Assembly (NCBI GenBank): GCA_964641135.1
Contig: CAZXJV010000049.1
Span: 1-22,076 of the forward strand
Reading direction: 5' to 3'
Source: Teretinema sp964641135
GTDB lineage: Bacteria > Spirochaetota > Spirochaetia > Treponematales > Treponemataceae
DNA length: 22,076 nt
The stretch's first letter is position 1. Every line of letters begins with the position of its first letter. Position numbers and translations under genes: made by a program. This document shows positions 1 to 8,366 of the stretch, piece by piece. Under the pieces are notes generated by a model, which did not search any database, was not told where the DNA came from, and saw only the letters and a program-made list of their open reading frames with translations.

Positions 1-2172
1 GTGCTTGATTTTGATGAAGAATATATCAGCGATACAGAAAAAATCAAGGCAGCCGGCGCAGTTCCCGAATCGGAGTTTTATGATCCTGATTTCGGAGTGG
101 ATCTGATAGATGAAACCGGGGTTCAGTCCTCCGATACCAATGAACTTGACAGAATTCTGTCAGATATTCCTGACACCAGCGAAACAGAATCAGGTAATCG
201 TGATAAAGCTGAGGTGCAAACACAGGAAATTGAATTTACAACGGAATTCGATGACTTCCTCGGTGATATGAACTCTAAATCTGCACCTGTCCTGAATGCA
301 GCATCAGCAAGCAAACAGGAAAAAACAGCCTTTAATCTTGAGGTTGTCGAGGATGAGGGAACTACCCCGGTTGCTGCTCCTGTCGCTGAAACAAATACTG
401 ACGAAGATGTGACAGTACCTCTTTTTGATACCGGTTATATTCCTCCTGTGGAAGAGCCTGGTGATTTTGCATTAAAAAATTCCGGCCGAACCTCTGAATC
501 ATTCGATGAAACAGAGTCTGATGATGCTGCGGAATCTTTCGGAAGTGAAGACTTTGAAGACTTTACCGATATCAGTCCTATAGAAGACAGTGTTCAGGAT
601 TTCACCGATGATACCAGCACAGGTGAGGATACGTCAGATGATTTGCATATCGATATCTCTGCACCTGATGCCCATGATGCAGATACGGTTCTTCCCCGGG
701 AAGAATCGGTCATATTGATGCCGGGTGAATCTTCTGACCTGCTTGCCGACACTGAAGATGAAAGTGGTTCTGCTGACTTTTCGGGCTTTGATTCGGACTC
801 AACGCTGGTTGAGGATCAAGAAGAAATTGTTGCGTTTACCCCGCCTACAGTATATACTGATGAGGAACCGGACGCTTTCGCAGAAACCGCTCCGATTACC
901 TTTGATGACATCAGTGCTGTGGAACAGGATTTGCAGGATGAAACCGGCATCACTGAGGGGGAGGACACTGTGGGTGAAAATGTATCTGCCGACCTGCTCA
1001 AAAAAATTGCTGACGAGCTGGCCTCTATAAAATCTGAACTGGCCGAACTGAAAGGTGAGTTGGGCAAAGGCGGTGTGGCTGCACTGCCGGCAACACAGGA
1101 AAGCCAGGACGATTCTGGTTTTTTCTCGGATGATGATCCGGATGAAACCATTGCCTTAACCGGAGATGAATTAAACAATATCCTTATTACTGCTGACTTT
1201 ACAGAAGAAAAAGAGATTGCAACGGACCTTTCTTCTTCCGATGAATCTGACGGCTCACAGATTTCTGAGCTTTCAGCCACATCAGATGACGCTATTGATT
1301 TTGATATTCCGAAGGATCCCGATGTTCCTGAAACCCTTCCCGAGGGCGTTTTTGAGGCTCCTTCTTCCAGTTTTTCCGAAGAAATTGAAATCAGACCGGT
1401 TACTACCGTAACTGATGATATCAGTTATCTTGAAGGCTCAGATGATGTTGAGCCGACTATTGATGAAGTTGCTATTGATGAAAGTGATGTAGAGACAATC
1501 GATTTTAATGATGAAAAACTTGAAGAACCGATCCTTGATGAGTTCTCTATTGATCTTGGCGATATAGAAGCATCATTTACAGATTCCCGGGAGGATGCCC
1601 AGCAGGCAACACCGGGGACAGAGAACGATATAACAATTGGTGAGCTTGAAAGTTCAAGGCTGACCGGATCAGACGGTACAGACGCCGATTTCCCGGAACA
1701 GTCAGATTTTATTGCAGAATCTGCAGATACTGTACTTGATGAAGCAATGGATGAGGCTGATCTTTCCATCGAAGAGCCTTTTGTAGCACAGGCTCCGGAT
1801 TTTTCCGCTTTTGATGATGTTCCGGCTGAAGAAGAAGTTACCATATCCGAAGCCTTTACAGATGACAGAACTGTATTTGAACAGGCCTCTGAAGAAACAG
1901 ATGATTTTGTGGAAATAGTTGATGAACCGGGACGTGAAGACCTTCTGGATGATATATCCATCGCTCCCGAATCTGCTGCGGAAAAGACTGCACCGATCGG
2001 ACCCTCTGCTGTAGCGGCCATGCCGTTGGAGCTTAAGGATGAAATAAAATCTGTGTTATCGTATATGGATCAGCTGCTTGAAAGTCTTCCGGAAGAGAAA
2101 ATTGAGGAGTTCGCGAAATCCGAGCACTTCGAGGTTTACAAGCGGCTCTTTGAAGAACTTGGCATTTCCTGA
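1..2172 (+). CDS. Large acidic, low-complexity protein with conserved-looking helical C-terminus (5' end probably outside window)
   Basis: An open frame of 723 codons runs from the first base of the window to a TGA. The first codon is GTG, but with no upstream sequence I cannot tell whether it is the start, so I treat the gene as 5'-partial. The protein is extremely rich in Asp, Glu, Ser and Thr, contains no cysteine that I can find, and has no membrane segment or signal peptide in the visible part, so it is probably a disordered cytoplasmic protein. Two islands look folded: a Lys/Glu/Leu heptad-like helix around residues 328-357, and the last 46 residues (about 678-723), an amphipathic helical tail ending in a Phe-Glu-Glu-Leu-Gly-Ile motif. 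I do not recognise the family and assign no function. It leads an operon with two Maf proteins; the next gene begins 2 bases after its stop, so the products may act together. Confidence 0.8.
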   Translation: MLDFDEEYISDTEKIKAAGAVPESEFYDPDFGVDLIDETGVQSSDTNELDRILSDIPDTSETESGNRDKAEVQTQEIEFTTEFDDFLGDMNSKSAPVLNAASASKQEKTAFNLEVVEDEGTTPVAAPVAETNTDEDVTVPLFDTGYIPPVEEPGDFALKNSGRTSESFDETESDDAAESFGSEDFEDFTDISPIEDSVQDFTDDTSTGEDTSDDLHIDISAPDAHDADTVLPREESVILMPGESSDLLADTEDESGSADFSGFDSDSTLVEDQEEIVAFTPPTVYTDEEPDAFAETAPITFDDISAVEQDLQDETGITEGEDTVGENVSADLLKKIADELASIKSELAELKGELGKGGVAALPATQESQDDSGFFSDDDPDETIALTGDELNNILITADFTEEKEIATDLSSSDESDGSQISELSATSDDAIDFDIPKDPDVPETLPEGVFEAPSSSFSEEIEIRPVTTVTDDISYLEGSDDVEPTIDEVAIDESDVETIDFNDEKLEEPILDEFSIDLGDIEASFTDSREDAQQATPGTENDITIGELESSRLTGSDGTDADFPEQSDFIAESADTVLDEAMDEADLSIEEPFVAQAPDFSAFDDVPAEEEVTISEAFTDDRTVFEQASEETDDFVEIVDEPGREDLLDDISIAPESAAEKTAPIGPSAVAAMPLELKDEIKSVLSYMDQLLESLPEEKIEEFAKSEHFEVYKRLFEELGIS

Positions 2173-2174
2173 TC

Positions 2175-3107
2175 ATGGGTTTATTTCAACAGGCTGCACA
2201 GCTGCATACTCTGCAGAATGCGAAAAGTCCGGAGCGCCCCTCCGGGCTTTTGTCGCGTTTAAACCGAATTGCACCCTGCCCGGCCGCTGACTCTGTTTCT
2301 GGTCTTCTGGATCAGATAGCTCTTGCCTGTCCTGTTTCTTTGTATGCATTATTGATTGAATCATCAGGGTGTTGGCAAATTGCTTCGTCATCCGGATTTG
2401 ATTTGACTACTACACGGCGTTTTGTACCGGATTCAATTTTTTTTACGTCGAATATTCCCTGTGGCTGGAGCAGTGTTCAAAAAACAGAGCTGACAAGCTG
2501 GCAAAATTTTTTTTCAACACATGACTTTGACAGTTTACGCGGTTTTTCGGTCTTTCGCTTTACAGAATCGGACACTGCTTTGCTGTTTGCAGATTCCGCA
2601 CGAGATCCTGAAAACTGTACACTGGACACAAAGAAAATTGACCGGATTCTTGAAAGCTCCAAAATAATGTTGAGTCAGACCCTGCCTCTTTTAAAGACTG
2701 CAGGTTCGGGACAGGCGGTCAACCGTCAGCCCCTTCGGGTTAAAACAATGGTTGAAGAATCTGTCCAGCGAAACCTGCATGCATCAATGGGCCTTATAGA
2801 TTGTTCAGAGGTTTTTCCCCAGTCTGTAACAGATCGTGAAGCCCTCGAACTTGAACGATTCCATGATTTTGCCCGTGTTGTAAATGCCCATCTTGGACCC
2901 GGTAATATAGCTGTAGTCCATGATACTCGTCGTATTGCTGTTTCAGTTTTTAGTACCGGCCGCCTGGACATGACAATGTATTTTCATCAAATGGAAAAAA
3001 TCCTGGTTCGGTTATACGGTCAGGATATTGTTTCTTCCTTACGTTTTGAATCGCGGGGCTATTCTGACTTTGCCCTTGAAATACTGGAATTCCTTTACAG
3101 CTGTTGA
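2175..3107 (+). CDS. Hypothetical protein, 310 residues, between acidic protein and Maf genes
   Basis: ATG start two bases after the upstream stop and TGA stop overlapping the next gene by one base (TGATG), so it is almost certainly co-translated within the operon. I see no signal peptide, membrane helix or classical nucleotide-binding motif. The N-terminal half (residues about 40-170) alternates short hydrophobic strands with Ser/Thr-rich turns. The C-terminal half (about 215-310) has a mixed alpha/beta pattern with a long helix around the HQMEKILVRLYG segment. A GAF-like or very degenerate cyclase-like fold is conceivable for either half, but no diagnostic residue supports it, so I assign no function. 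Its position directly before two DUF115 genes suggests a role in the same envelope or flagellar process. There is no convincing Shine-Dalgarno sequence before the ATG, which fits translational coupling. Confidence 0.8.
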   Translation: MGLFQQAAQLHTLQNAKSPERPSGLLSRLNRIAPCPAADSVSGLLDQIALACPVSLYALLIESSGCWQIASSSGFDLTTTRRFVPDSIFFTSNIPCGWSSVQKTELTSWQNFFSTHDFDSLRGFSVFRFTESDTALLFADSARDPENCTLDTKKIDRILESSKIMLSQTLPLLKTAGSGQAVNRQPLRVKTMVEESVQRNLHASMGLIDCSEVFPQSVTDREALELERFHDFARVVNAHLGPGNIAVVHDTRRIAVSVFSTGRLDMTMYFHQMEKILVRLYGQDIVSSLRFESRGYSDFALEILEFLYSC

Positions 3108-4600
3108 TGATTATGCAAGACCTTCCCCCTTCACTGCATTCCAGATACAACCCGGAACGCGAAGCTGACAGGTATATTGCTTCTCTTGATGTTTCCGGCA
3201 CCCCGGCAATAATTCTGCTTACAGAACCGGGGGAATCATGGCTTGCTGTTCCTTTACGTCGTCGCTTTCCCGGGGCCCGTTTACTTGCAATCCGCTATAC
3301 TGCAGAACAGTTCCGTGAAACAGATCAGGTGTGGGATNNNNNNNNNNGTCCGGGTGGGCGTATTGATTTGCATCAGTTTCTGGAGAACGAAATTTTGGAG
3401 GATGATCTTGCTTCCCTTCTTTGTGTCAGCTGGAAACCCTCAGATACCCTTTGGCCTGATCAGGCGACTGAAGTCTGGGCTGTGATCAGACAGGGGATTA
3501 AGACTCACACCAGTGTGTTGAATACAAGGGGACATTTTGGCTGGCGCTGGTTAAAAAACATCTTCAGGAATGCAGCAGGTATTAAACAGATAGTACCGGC
3601 TCCCGACACATCCTTACCTGTTTTTTTGGCAATTGCAGGGCCATCTTTGTCAAGTCATCTGCCTTTTCCGCACAATCGTTTTTTTGTTTGTGCAGTTTCA
3701 TCAGCAATTGAATCTCTCGGGTATCATAACACAGCAATAGATTTGTGCATCTGTACTGATGGAGGGTGGTGGGCTGAAAAACACCTGGAAAATATCCAGA
3801 CGTCTGTTTCCCTTGCATTCCCCCTGGAAGCAGGTGTTCCCGGTCGTATTCTCTCCCGTCAGCCTGTCCTTCCTCTGTCTTATGGTTCATCCCTTGAAAA
3901 AGATCTTTTCTCGATTATTGGCTGTGTACCCAAAAAAGTCTTCAGAAACGGTACTGTAGCCGGTACCGCTGCCCTGCTTGCACTGGATATCACCAGTTCC
4001 GGAGTGTATGCAGCCGGCCTTGACCTTAATGGAGATAAGGGGTGGTGTCATGCCCGTCCCTATCGTTTCGATTCTGTCTGTCTGTCAGGACAAAATCGTT
4101 TTGAAACCCTGGCATCCCGGTTATATGAACGGGAGGCTGCGGCACAACCGATACATGATATCTATGCCCGCTGGTTTAGCCAGCGTGATCCGAAATTTAA
4201 TCGTCGATTCTTTCGGTTATCGCCCAATGGCAGGAAGATTTCAGGGATACAGGAAAGCAGTATAGACCGTGATATTCATGCCTTTCCACATAAAAAAACG
4301 TCCCGAATTCATGTATATCAGGATAACCTTGTTGAAAATCGAATCCGGATGCTGAAGGACTTTTTGCTGGACAGTAAACACAAAATCGGGATGAACCCTG
4401 ATAAAGCGATCGTTGAAGAATGTCTTGAAGGACAGACCTCTCTGTCCGATCTTGTGCAGCTTGCTGATTATGCGGGATACTTGCGGGTACGAAAAGCCAG
4501 TCGCTCCCCGGAGGCAGGTGCACTTCGCGATCAATGGACTACACATGCTGTCCTTGTTAATAAACGTCTGGATAGTTTGATTTCACAAATACAGAGCTGA
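3107..4600 (+). CDS. Maf/DUF115 family protein 1 (motility-associated glycosyltransferase type), interrupted by a scaffold gap
   Basis: The product resembles the Maf (motility-associated factor, DUF115/MptE-like) family, whose members transfer nonulosonic acid-type sugars to flagellins in several flagellated bacteria. Visible family hallmarks are the glycine turn IAGPSLSSHLP near residue 177, the helix and strand ending in a CTDGGWW segment near residue 218 (the position where relatives carry an acidic DP/DG pair), and the AAGLDLNGDKGW strand-loop near residue 305, where relatives have G-x-D-x. The C-terminal 150 residues are helical and rich in Arg and Lys. The start is taken as the ATG that overlaps the previous stop as TGATG; a TTG three bases earlier is an alternative. 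A 10-N gap after about residue 77 means the true length is uncertain, although the frame reads through it. The substrate is not shown by the sequence. Confidence 0.8.
   Translation: MIMQDLPPSLHSRYNPEREADRYIASLDVSGTPAIILLTEPGESWLAVPLRRRFPGARLLAIRYTAEQFRETDQVWDXXXXPGGRIDLHQFLENEILEDDLASLLCVSWKPSDTLWPDQATEVWAVIRQGIKTHTSVLNTRGHFGWRWLKNIFRNAAGIKQIVPAPDTSLPVFLAIAGPSLSSHLPFPHNRFFVCAVSSAIESLGYHNTAIDLCICTDGGWWAEKHLENIQTSVSLAFPLEAGVPGRILSRQPVLPLSYGSSLEKDLFSIIGCVPKKVFRNGTVAGTAALLALDITSSGVYAAGLDLNGDKGWCHARPYRFDSVCLSGQNRFETLASRLYEREAAAQPIHDIYARWFSQRDPKFNRRFFRLSPNGRKISGIQESSIDRDIHAFPHKKTSRIHVYQDNLVENRIRMLKDFLLDSKHKIGMNPDKAIVEECLEGQTSLSDLVQLADYAGYLRVRKASRSPEAGALRDQWTTHAVLVNKRLDSLISQIQS
3338..3347. other. 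Scaffold gap (10 N) inside Maf gene 1
   Basis: Ten consecutive N, the conventional placeholder for a gap of unknown length. Sequence on both sides is open in the same frame, so the true missing length is probably 1 modulo 3 if the gene is intact, as ten bases would be. Residues around position 78-81 of the encoded protein are unknown. Confidence 0.98.
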
Positions 4601-4634
4601 CAACTCCGGCCGGTTACCTTTGTCGTCAGTTTTT
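4597..4634 (+). terminator. Candidate intrinsic terminator or attenuator between the two Maf genes
   Basis: The arm CTGACAAC (4597-4604), which includes the stop codon of the first Maf gene, can pair with GTCGTCAG (4622-4629) with a single A-C mismatch and a 17-base loop, and it is followed directly by TTTTT (4630-4634). This resembles a weak rho-independent terminator. Because a gene with a good ribosome binding site follows 12 bases later, partial termination (attenuation) that lowers expression of the downstream genes is more likely than full termination. Folding energy was not computed. Confidence 0.4.
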
Positions 4635-4645
4635 CGGGAGATATC

Positions 4646-6202
4646 GTGGCAGAAAAACCAGTCTGGTACAGCGGAGTGAAAAAAAGCGCGGACGGATTCA
4701 GTATTCCTGTTGCTGCAGACGGAAGGGCGTTTCATTCACTTTACGGAGCCCGTCGCGAGGCACAAGCGTTTGTAGACCGGTTGCCTCAGGAGGGTTTTGT
4801 TGTATTTGCCGGTCTCGGTGCGGCATTACATGTCAAAGAATTTCTCAATCGTTGGCCCGACAGGCGGTGTCTGGTAGCAGAAGCTGATAAGGAAGCCGTT
4901 ATACAGCTTCGTGCACTTACAGGTGATCACGGGCTTGCCGGTTTTTCCGGATTTTGCGGCATTGCTGCAGGGCCTGATGAACTGGCAGTTTTGCTGCAGC
5001 AATCCTGGCTGCCGGCTCTGGATGGACCTGTCACGGTTGCTCCGTTACGTCCGTTTACAGAAATTTTTCCTGATTCCTGGAGAGCGCTTTTGTCTGTTTT
5101 TAATTCAACAGTTGAGCGCATCGGACAGGATTTTTCCGTTCAGGCTTTTTTCGGAAAACTCTGGCACAGAAACATCCTTGCCAATCTGTTTTATTTGTCC
5201 GCTCATGAGAATGCCATGTTTCCGGATTGGCACGGTGAGCGTGTCGCTGTTGCAGCTGCCGGTCCCGGTTTGCAGACCCTGCTTGACCGAAACATCGGAG
5301 GAAGTCAGGATTCTTCAACCGGGTTCCAGCGGCTGGTAGCTGTAGATACTGCCCTTCCCGTTTTGCTGGGACACGGAATCAAGGTTGACGCAGTTATATC
5401 GATTGACCCGCAAATACATTCACAGAAGCATTTCCTTTCGGGAATCCCCGCTGATTGTTTACCGGTTTTTGATCTTGGCAGCAATCCCGGTCTTGCCCGT
5501 ACGGCTTTTGCAAATGGTATCAAACCTCTGTTTACCATTGGCAGACATCCGCTTGCAGCAGTGGCAGCGCAGTTCTATTCCTTTCCTGTTCTACAAAGCG
5601 GTACAGGAACTGTTACGATCGCTGCTGCAGATTTTGCACGTCAGGCCGGTGCAGCCGAGATTCAGTTTTACGGAGCTGATTTTTCCTGTCCCCGGGCGGT
5701 ACCCTATGTTCCCGGCACGTATCTGGATGCAGTATTTTCTGCCATGCAGACGCGTCTGGAACCGATTACCACAGCCTTTACCTCGTTAGTATTCAGAGAT
5801 ACTGTCATCCGGCGTATTGAGGGCACACACAGCGTCTACTACAGCCCTCTGCTGGACAGATACCGTGCAGGTCTTGAGTACTGGGCGGATGAATACGGAA
5901 TGATACTGGAAAATATCGACGGTTTTCGCAGGGCACGCTTCAAGCCGGTTCATGACAGACCGGTGTCCGGTCATGATTCTCCGAATAAAAGCCGGTTGCA
6001 AGCGAACCGACTTTTTCCGTTTGATGATTTTCTTGCAGCAGCTGCTGCAGCCTGGAAGCAGGATGCACTGCATGCAGAAAACCGTACGAATCCCTGGTTA
6101 TATGCCCTTCTGCCCTTTATGGCCTGGTGTTCCAGGACTGATCATACTGATGTCTTTCAACTTGCGCAGGCCCGGATTGCGCGGTATACTGGTGTATCAT
6201 GA
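4646..6202 (+). CDS. Maf/DUF115 family protein 2 (motility-associated glycosyltransferase type)
   Basis: This is a 518-residue DUF115/Maf protein, a divergent paralogue of the preceding gene. Visible hallmarks are an N-terminal Rossmann-like strand with FAGLGAALHV near residue 53, the AAAGPGLQTLL turn near residue 203, a VDTALPVLLGHGIKVDAVISIDPQ-type core near residues 230-255 that ends in the acidic SIDPQ signature, and FYGADFSCPRAVPYVPGTY near 342-360, which closely matches the family's GxDFS...GTY element. Relatives glycosylate flagellin in the cytoplasm before export; that role is inferred here. Translation starts at GTG, supported by GGGAG five bases upstream. The 3' end overlaps the next ATG in an ATGA junction. 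It keeps more of the canonical acidic and glycine motifs than Maf 1, so it is the better candidate for an active transferase, and the pair may have divided labour. Confidence 0.88.
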   Translation: MAEKPVWYSGVKKSADGFSIPVAADGRAFHSLYGARREAQAFVDRLPQEGFVVFAGLGAALHVKEFLNRWPDRRCLVAEADKEAVIQLRALTGDHGLAGFSGFCGIAAGPDELAVLLQQSWLPALDGPVTVAPLRPFTEIFPDSWRALLSVFNSTVERIGQDFSVQAFFGKLWHRNILANLFYLSAHENAMFPDWHGERVAVAAAGPGLQTLLDRNIGGSQDSSTGFQRLVAVDTALPVLLGHGIKVDAVISIDPQIHSQKHFLSGIPADCLPVFDLGSNPGLARTAFANGIKPLFTIGRHPLAAVAAQFYSFPVLQSGTGTVTIAAADFARQAGAAEIQFYGADFSCPRAVPYVPGTYLDAVFSAMQTRLEPITTAFTSLVFRDTVIRRIEGTHSVYYSPLLDRYRAGLEYWADEYGMILENIDGFRRARFKPVHDRPVSGHDSPNKSRLQANRLFPFDDFLAAAAAAWKQDALHAENRTNPWLYALLPFMAWCSRTDHTDVFQLAQARIARYTGVS

Positions 6203-7518
6203 AGAGTTCAACCGTCCGATTATTTGCTGTTGTTGCATCGTTGTTGCTGGCAGCCTCTGTTATGTGGTTTATCGCTGATCTTGCGGTACAGACGCGGCAG
6301 GGTTCAGTTGAAGCCGAGCACAGTTTCGGATGGCTTACCAGGCAATTTAATGCCATTGCAGACCAGAATGATTTTCTGTCTCCGCAGTGGCTTGAACAGG
6401 CTGATCAAATCAGTGTCAAATCACGGCTGGTCAGCGCGATACGAATCCAGTATGCAGGAAAATCGGTATACAGCTGGGATCGCGGAACACACTACATCGA
6501 ATACGACGAAAACGGGTATCCGGTAAATTCAGCAGAATCTTTGTTCACCCGTATATACAGCGGATCACTTGATGCGGGTACCCGGCATTCAGGTCGTGTT
6601 GTCCTGGTTGCAGTAATGCAGGTCCTTCCGCGCGGCGCGATTCATACCGCAAGCAGAAATCTGTTTTTATCCGTGTTAACCATCCTGCTTGTAACCTTGA
6701 TTGTCATCATTCTGAATACAAACAATACAAGTCCTGTGCTTCAAGGCCGCAGAGAACCGGCTGTTTCCGGTGAAAATAGCCCTTCAACACCTTCCGTTAC
6801 CCGTACCGGTTCCGGCAGCGAGGTACCAGAAATCCCCGATGCTGCTGAACACATTGGAACTGCTGTATCGGATCATATCGATGACATGGCTGTTGAGCCT
6901 GTTGTTGCCCCCAAAAAAGGGTTCGTTTCCGAAAGCGTTGACAGCACTGTACCGGAACCGTCACCCGAGGTTGATCCTGTCGAACATGCCATGACCCGCC
7001 CGGTTCCCCCGCCAAGGGCACCCGAAGGCCTTTTTTCTCCGATAACGGGAATAGGCTGGGAATCCTATCTTGAGGTTCGGCTGGATTCGGAACTTGAACG
7101 TGCTGCTGCATCTGAACAGGATCTGGCATTGTTTTTGATCCGTTTGCCGGGTGTTGTTCGTACTGATCTGGTGTCCAGAAAGGTAATCAAACTGCTTCTT
7201 GACCTGTTCAAGTTCCGCGATTTGCTTTTTGAATACGGCACTGACGGGTTTGCAGTCTTTATGCAAAATGTAAACCTTGATCAGGCCATGAATCAGGCCG
7301 AGCAGCTGCATGATGGAATAACGGCATTATACCGCGAACTCGATTTTTCTGCTTCAGTGTATATCGGAGTTACAACCAGAACATCCCGCTTGCTGCCTGC
7401 AGCCCGTATGATTGAGGAAGCTGCCGGAGCGGTTCAAAAAGCGGAAAGCGAAACGGACCTGCCAATTGTAGCGTACCGTGCGAACCCCGAAAAATATCGC
7501 AGTTTCCCTTCTTGTTAG
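6199..7518 (+). CDS. Membrane-anchored sensor-like protein with degenerate GGDEF domain
   Basis: 439 residues, starting in an ATGA overlap with Maf 2. Transmembrane helices at about residues 7-27 and 150-175 enclose an extracytoplasmic domain of about 120 residues. A Pro/Ser/Glu-rich cytoplasmic linker (about 180-280) leads to a GGDEF-fold domain (about 281-435). The fold is recognisable from the SPITGIGWESYL opening (DPLTGLxNRxxF in active enzymes), the GTDGFAVF strand at 347-354, the LDQAMNQAEQL helix, and the SVYIGVTT strand with the AGAVQKAE helix that follows. The active-site GG[D/E]EF is GTDGF and the opening Asp is Ser, so diguanylate cyclase activity is unlikely. A receptor, scaffold or nucleotide-binding role is more plausible. 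It is the last gene of the operon and ends just before a hairpin. The periplasmic domain is unassigned. Confidence 0.85.
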   Translation: MKSSTVRLFAVVASLLLAASVMWFIADLAVQTRQGSVEAEHSFGWLTRQFNAIADQNDFLSPQWLEQADQISVKSRLVSAIRIQYAGKSVYSWDRGTHYIEYDENGYPVNSAESLFTRIYSGSLDAGTRHSGRVVLVAVMQVLPRGAIHTASRNLFLSVLTILLVTLIVIILNTNNTSPVLQGRREPAVSGENSPSTPSVTRTGSGSEVPEIPDAAEHIGTAVSDHIDDMAVEPVVAPKKGFVSESVDSTVPEPSPEVDPVEHAMTRPVPPPRAPEGLFSPITGIGWESYLEVRLDSELERAAASEQDLALFLIRLPGVVRTDLVSRKVIKLLLDLFKFRDLLFEYGTDGFAVFMQNVNLDQAMNQAEQLHDGITALYRELDFSASVYIGVTTRTSRLLPAARMIEEAAGAVQKAESETDLPIVAYRANPEKYRSFPSC

Positions 7519-7520
7519 CA

Positions 7521-7553
7521 GGGTGCTGACAAACTCGTTGCTTGTCAGCGCCC
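7521..7553. terminator. Hairpin between convergent genes (candidate bidirectional terminator without U-tract)
   Basis: GGGTGCTGACAA (7521-7532) pairs with TTGTCAGCGCCC (7542-7553) over 12 base pairs with one G-U and a 9-base loop. It starts three bases after the TAG of the plus-strand operon and covers the TGA of the converging DUF4340 gene, so it can fold in both transcripts. Neither side has a T-run, so termination would not be the classical intrinsic type. It could act as a transcript-end stabiliser or need Rho. Confidence 0.55.
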
Positions 7554-8366
7554 CAGTGCATCCAGAAGCCTTCGGCGGCTCCATTCGCTGATAAACCAGA
7601 AGCGGTTGTTTTCAATATCCCCGATAATCCACTCATCTGCCGATATTCCGAGTCCGATTGTATATGTGCCGGTATCTCCCAGCACCAGAGTTATGCGCTC
7701 ACTGATATCCGAAAGGCGCGCATACGGGGCTATGTCCAGCACACGGAGGCTGCGTATGGTATCTTCGGCAATGGCTGTTTGTTCAGTATCGCTGCCTGAA
7801 AGTCCGCTGATATGAACAAGTGGAGACCGGGTAAACAGATCCTGCCAGGGTTCCAGATCTGCCCACCAGGTACTGGTCAATCTGAGTATTTCCGGCGGAA
7901 AGTCGATTGCATGGAGCCATTGCTCCGTCTGTGCTGTCTTGATGTATCTTCCCCGGCCAAGACTGTCTGGACCCCCTACAAGGATGTGAGCAAGAAGGGT
8001 CTGTGTGTTGTCGTACAAAGAAATAGTGTATTCGCTCCGGTGATTGCCACCGCTGGTCCGTATAACAAGGGGGATATTCATTAAGGACACAAGAGCCTCT
8101 GCGCGACTTTTATGTACCGGCCATTCTCCTGTTTCATGTTTGATATACCAGGTTTTGTTACGGAACACAAGCGTGATCTGCTCTCCGGTTTCAATGCTGT
8201 TAATGTGAATAGAGTGTGTCTGTGCTGCAAGCCTTGAATCCAGTATCGAAAGAGAGCTGTTGTGTGAGCCCGAAGCGTTTTTTGAAACATGGAGAAACAG
8301 ATGTACAGAAAAGACCAACAGGGCAGCAAACACCCATATCAGGGTATTACGGCTTTCTTTAGTCAT
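7545..8366 (-). CDS. DUF4340-type membrane-anchored protein linked to ABC exporter
   Basis: 273 residues. One N-terminal transmembrane helix (about residues 8-27) is followed by an extracytoplasmic domain made of repeated strand-rich modules: ITLVFRNKTWYI, then W-P-V-HKSRAEALVSLM, and a LVGGPDSLGRGRYIKTA segment. This is the arrangement of DUF4340 proteins, which compare residue-level values such as T-W-x-L-x-x in tandem and are usually encoded next to GldG-like proteins and ABC-2 permeases. The start ATG at 8366 overlaps the gldG-like stop by 8 bases; upstream in-frame codons up to 8609 lie inside that gene and are rejected as a start. It is the last gene of the exporter operon. It probably forms an outward-facing complex with the GldG-like subunit; the substrate is unknown. 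Confidence 0.78.
   Translation of the reverse strand: MTKESRNTLIWVFAALLVFSVHLFLHVSKNASGSHNSSLSILDSRLAAQTHSIHINSIETGEQITLVFRNKTWYIKHETGEWPVHKSRAEALVSLMNIPLVIRTSGGNHRSEYTISLYDNTQTLLAHILVGGPDSLGRGRYIKTAQTEQWLHAIDFPPEILRLTSTWWADLEPWQDLFTRSPLVHISGLSGSDTEQTAIAEDTIRSLRVLDIAPYARLSDISERITLVLGDTGTYTIGLGISADEWIIGDIENNRFWFISEWSRRRLLDALGR

Noticed and set aside
816..2021. Two minus-strand open frames of 154 and 198 codons (816-1280 and 1425-2021) with Ser-rich products
   Set aside because: They are antisense shadows of the acidic gene: GAT/GAA codons read in reverse give ATC/TTC, and stop codons are scarce. The products are low-complexity Ser/Val/Ala chains with no motif or ribosome binding site.
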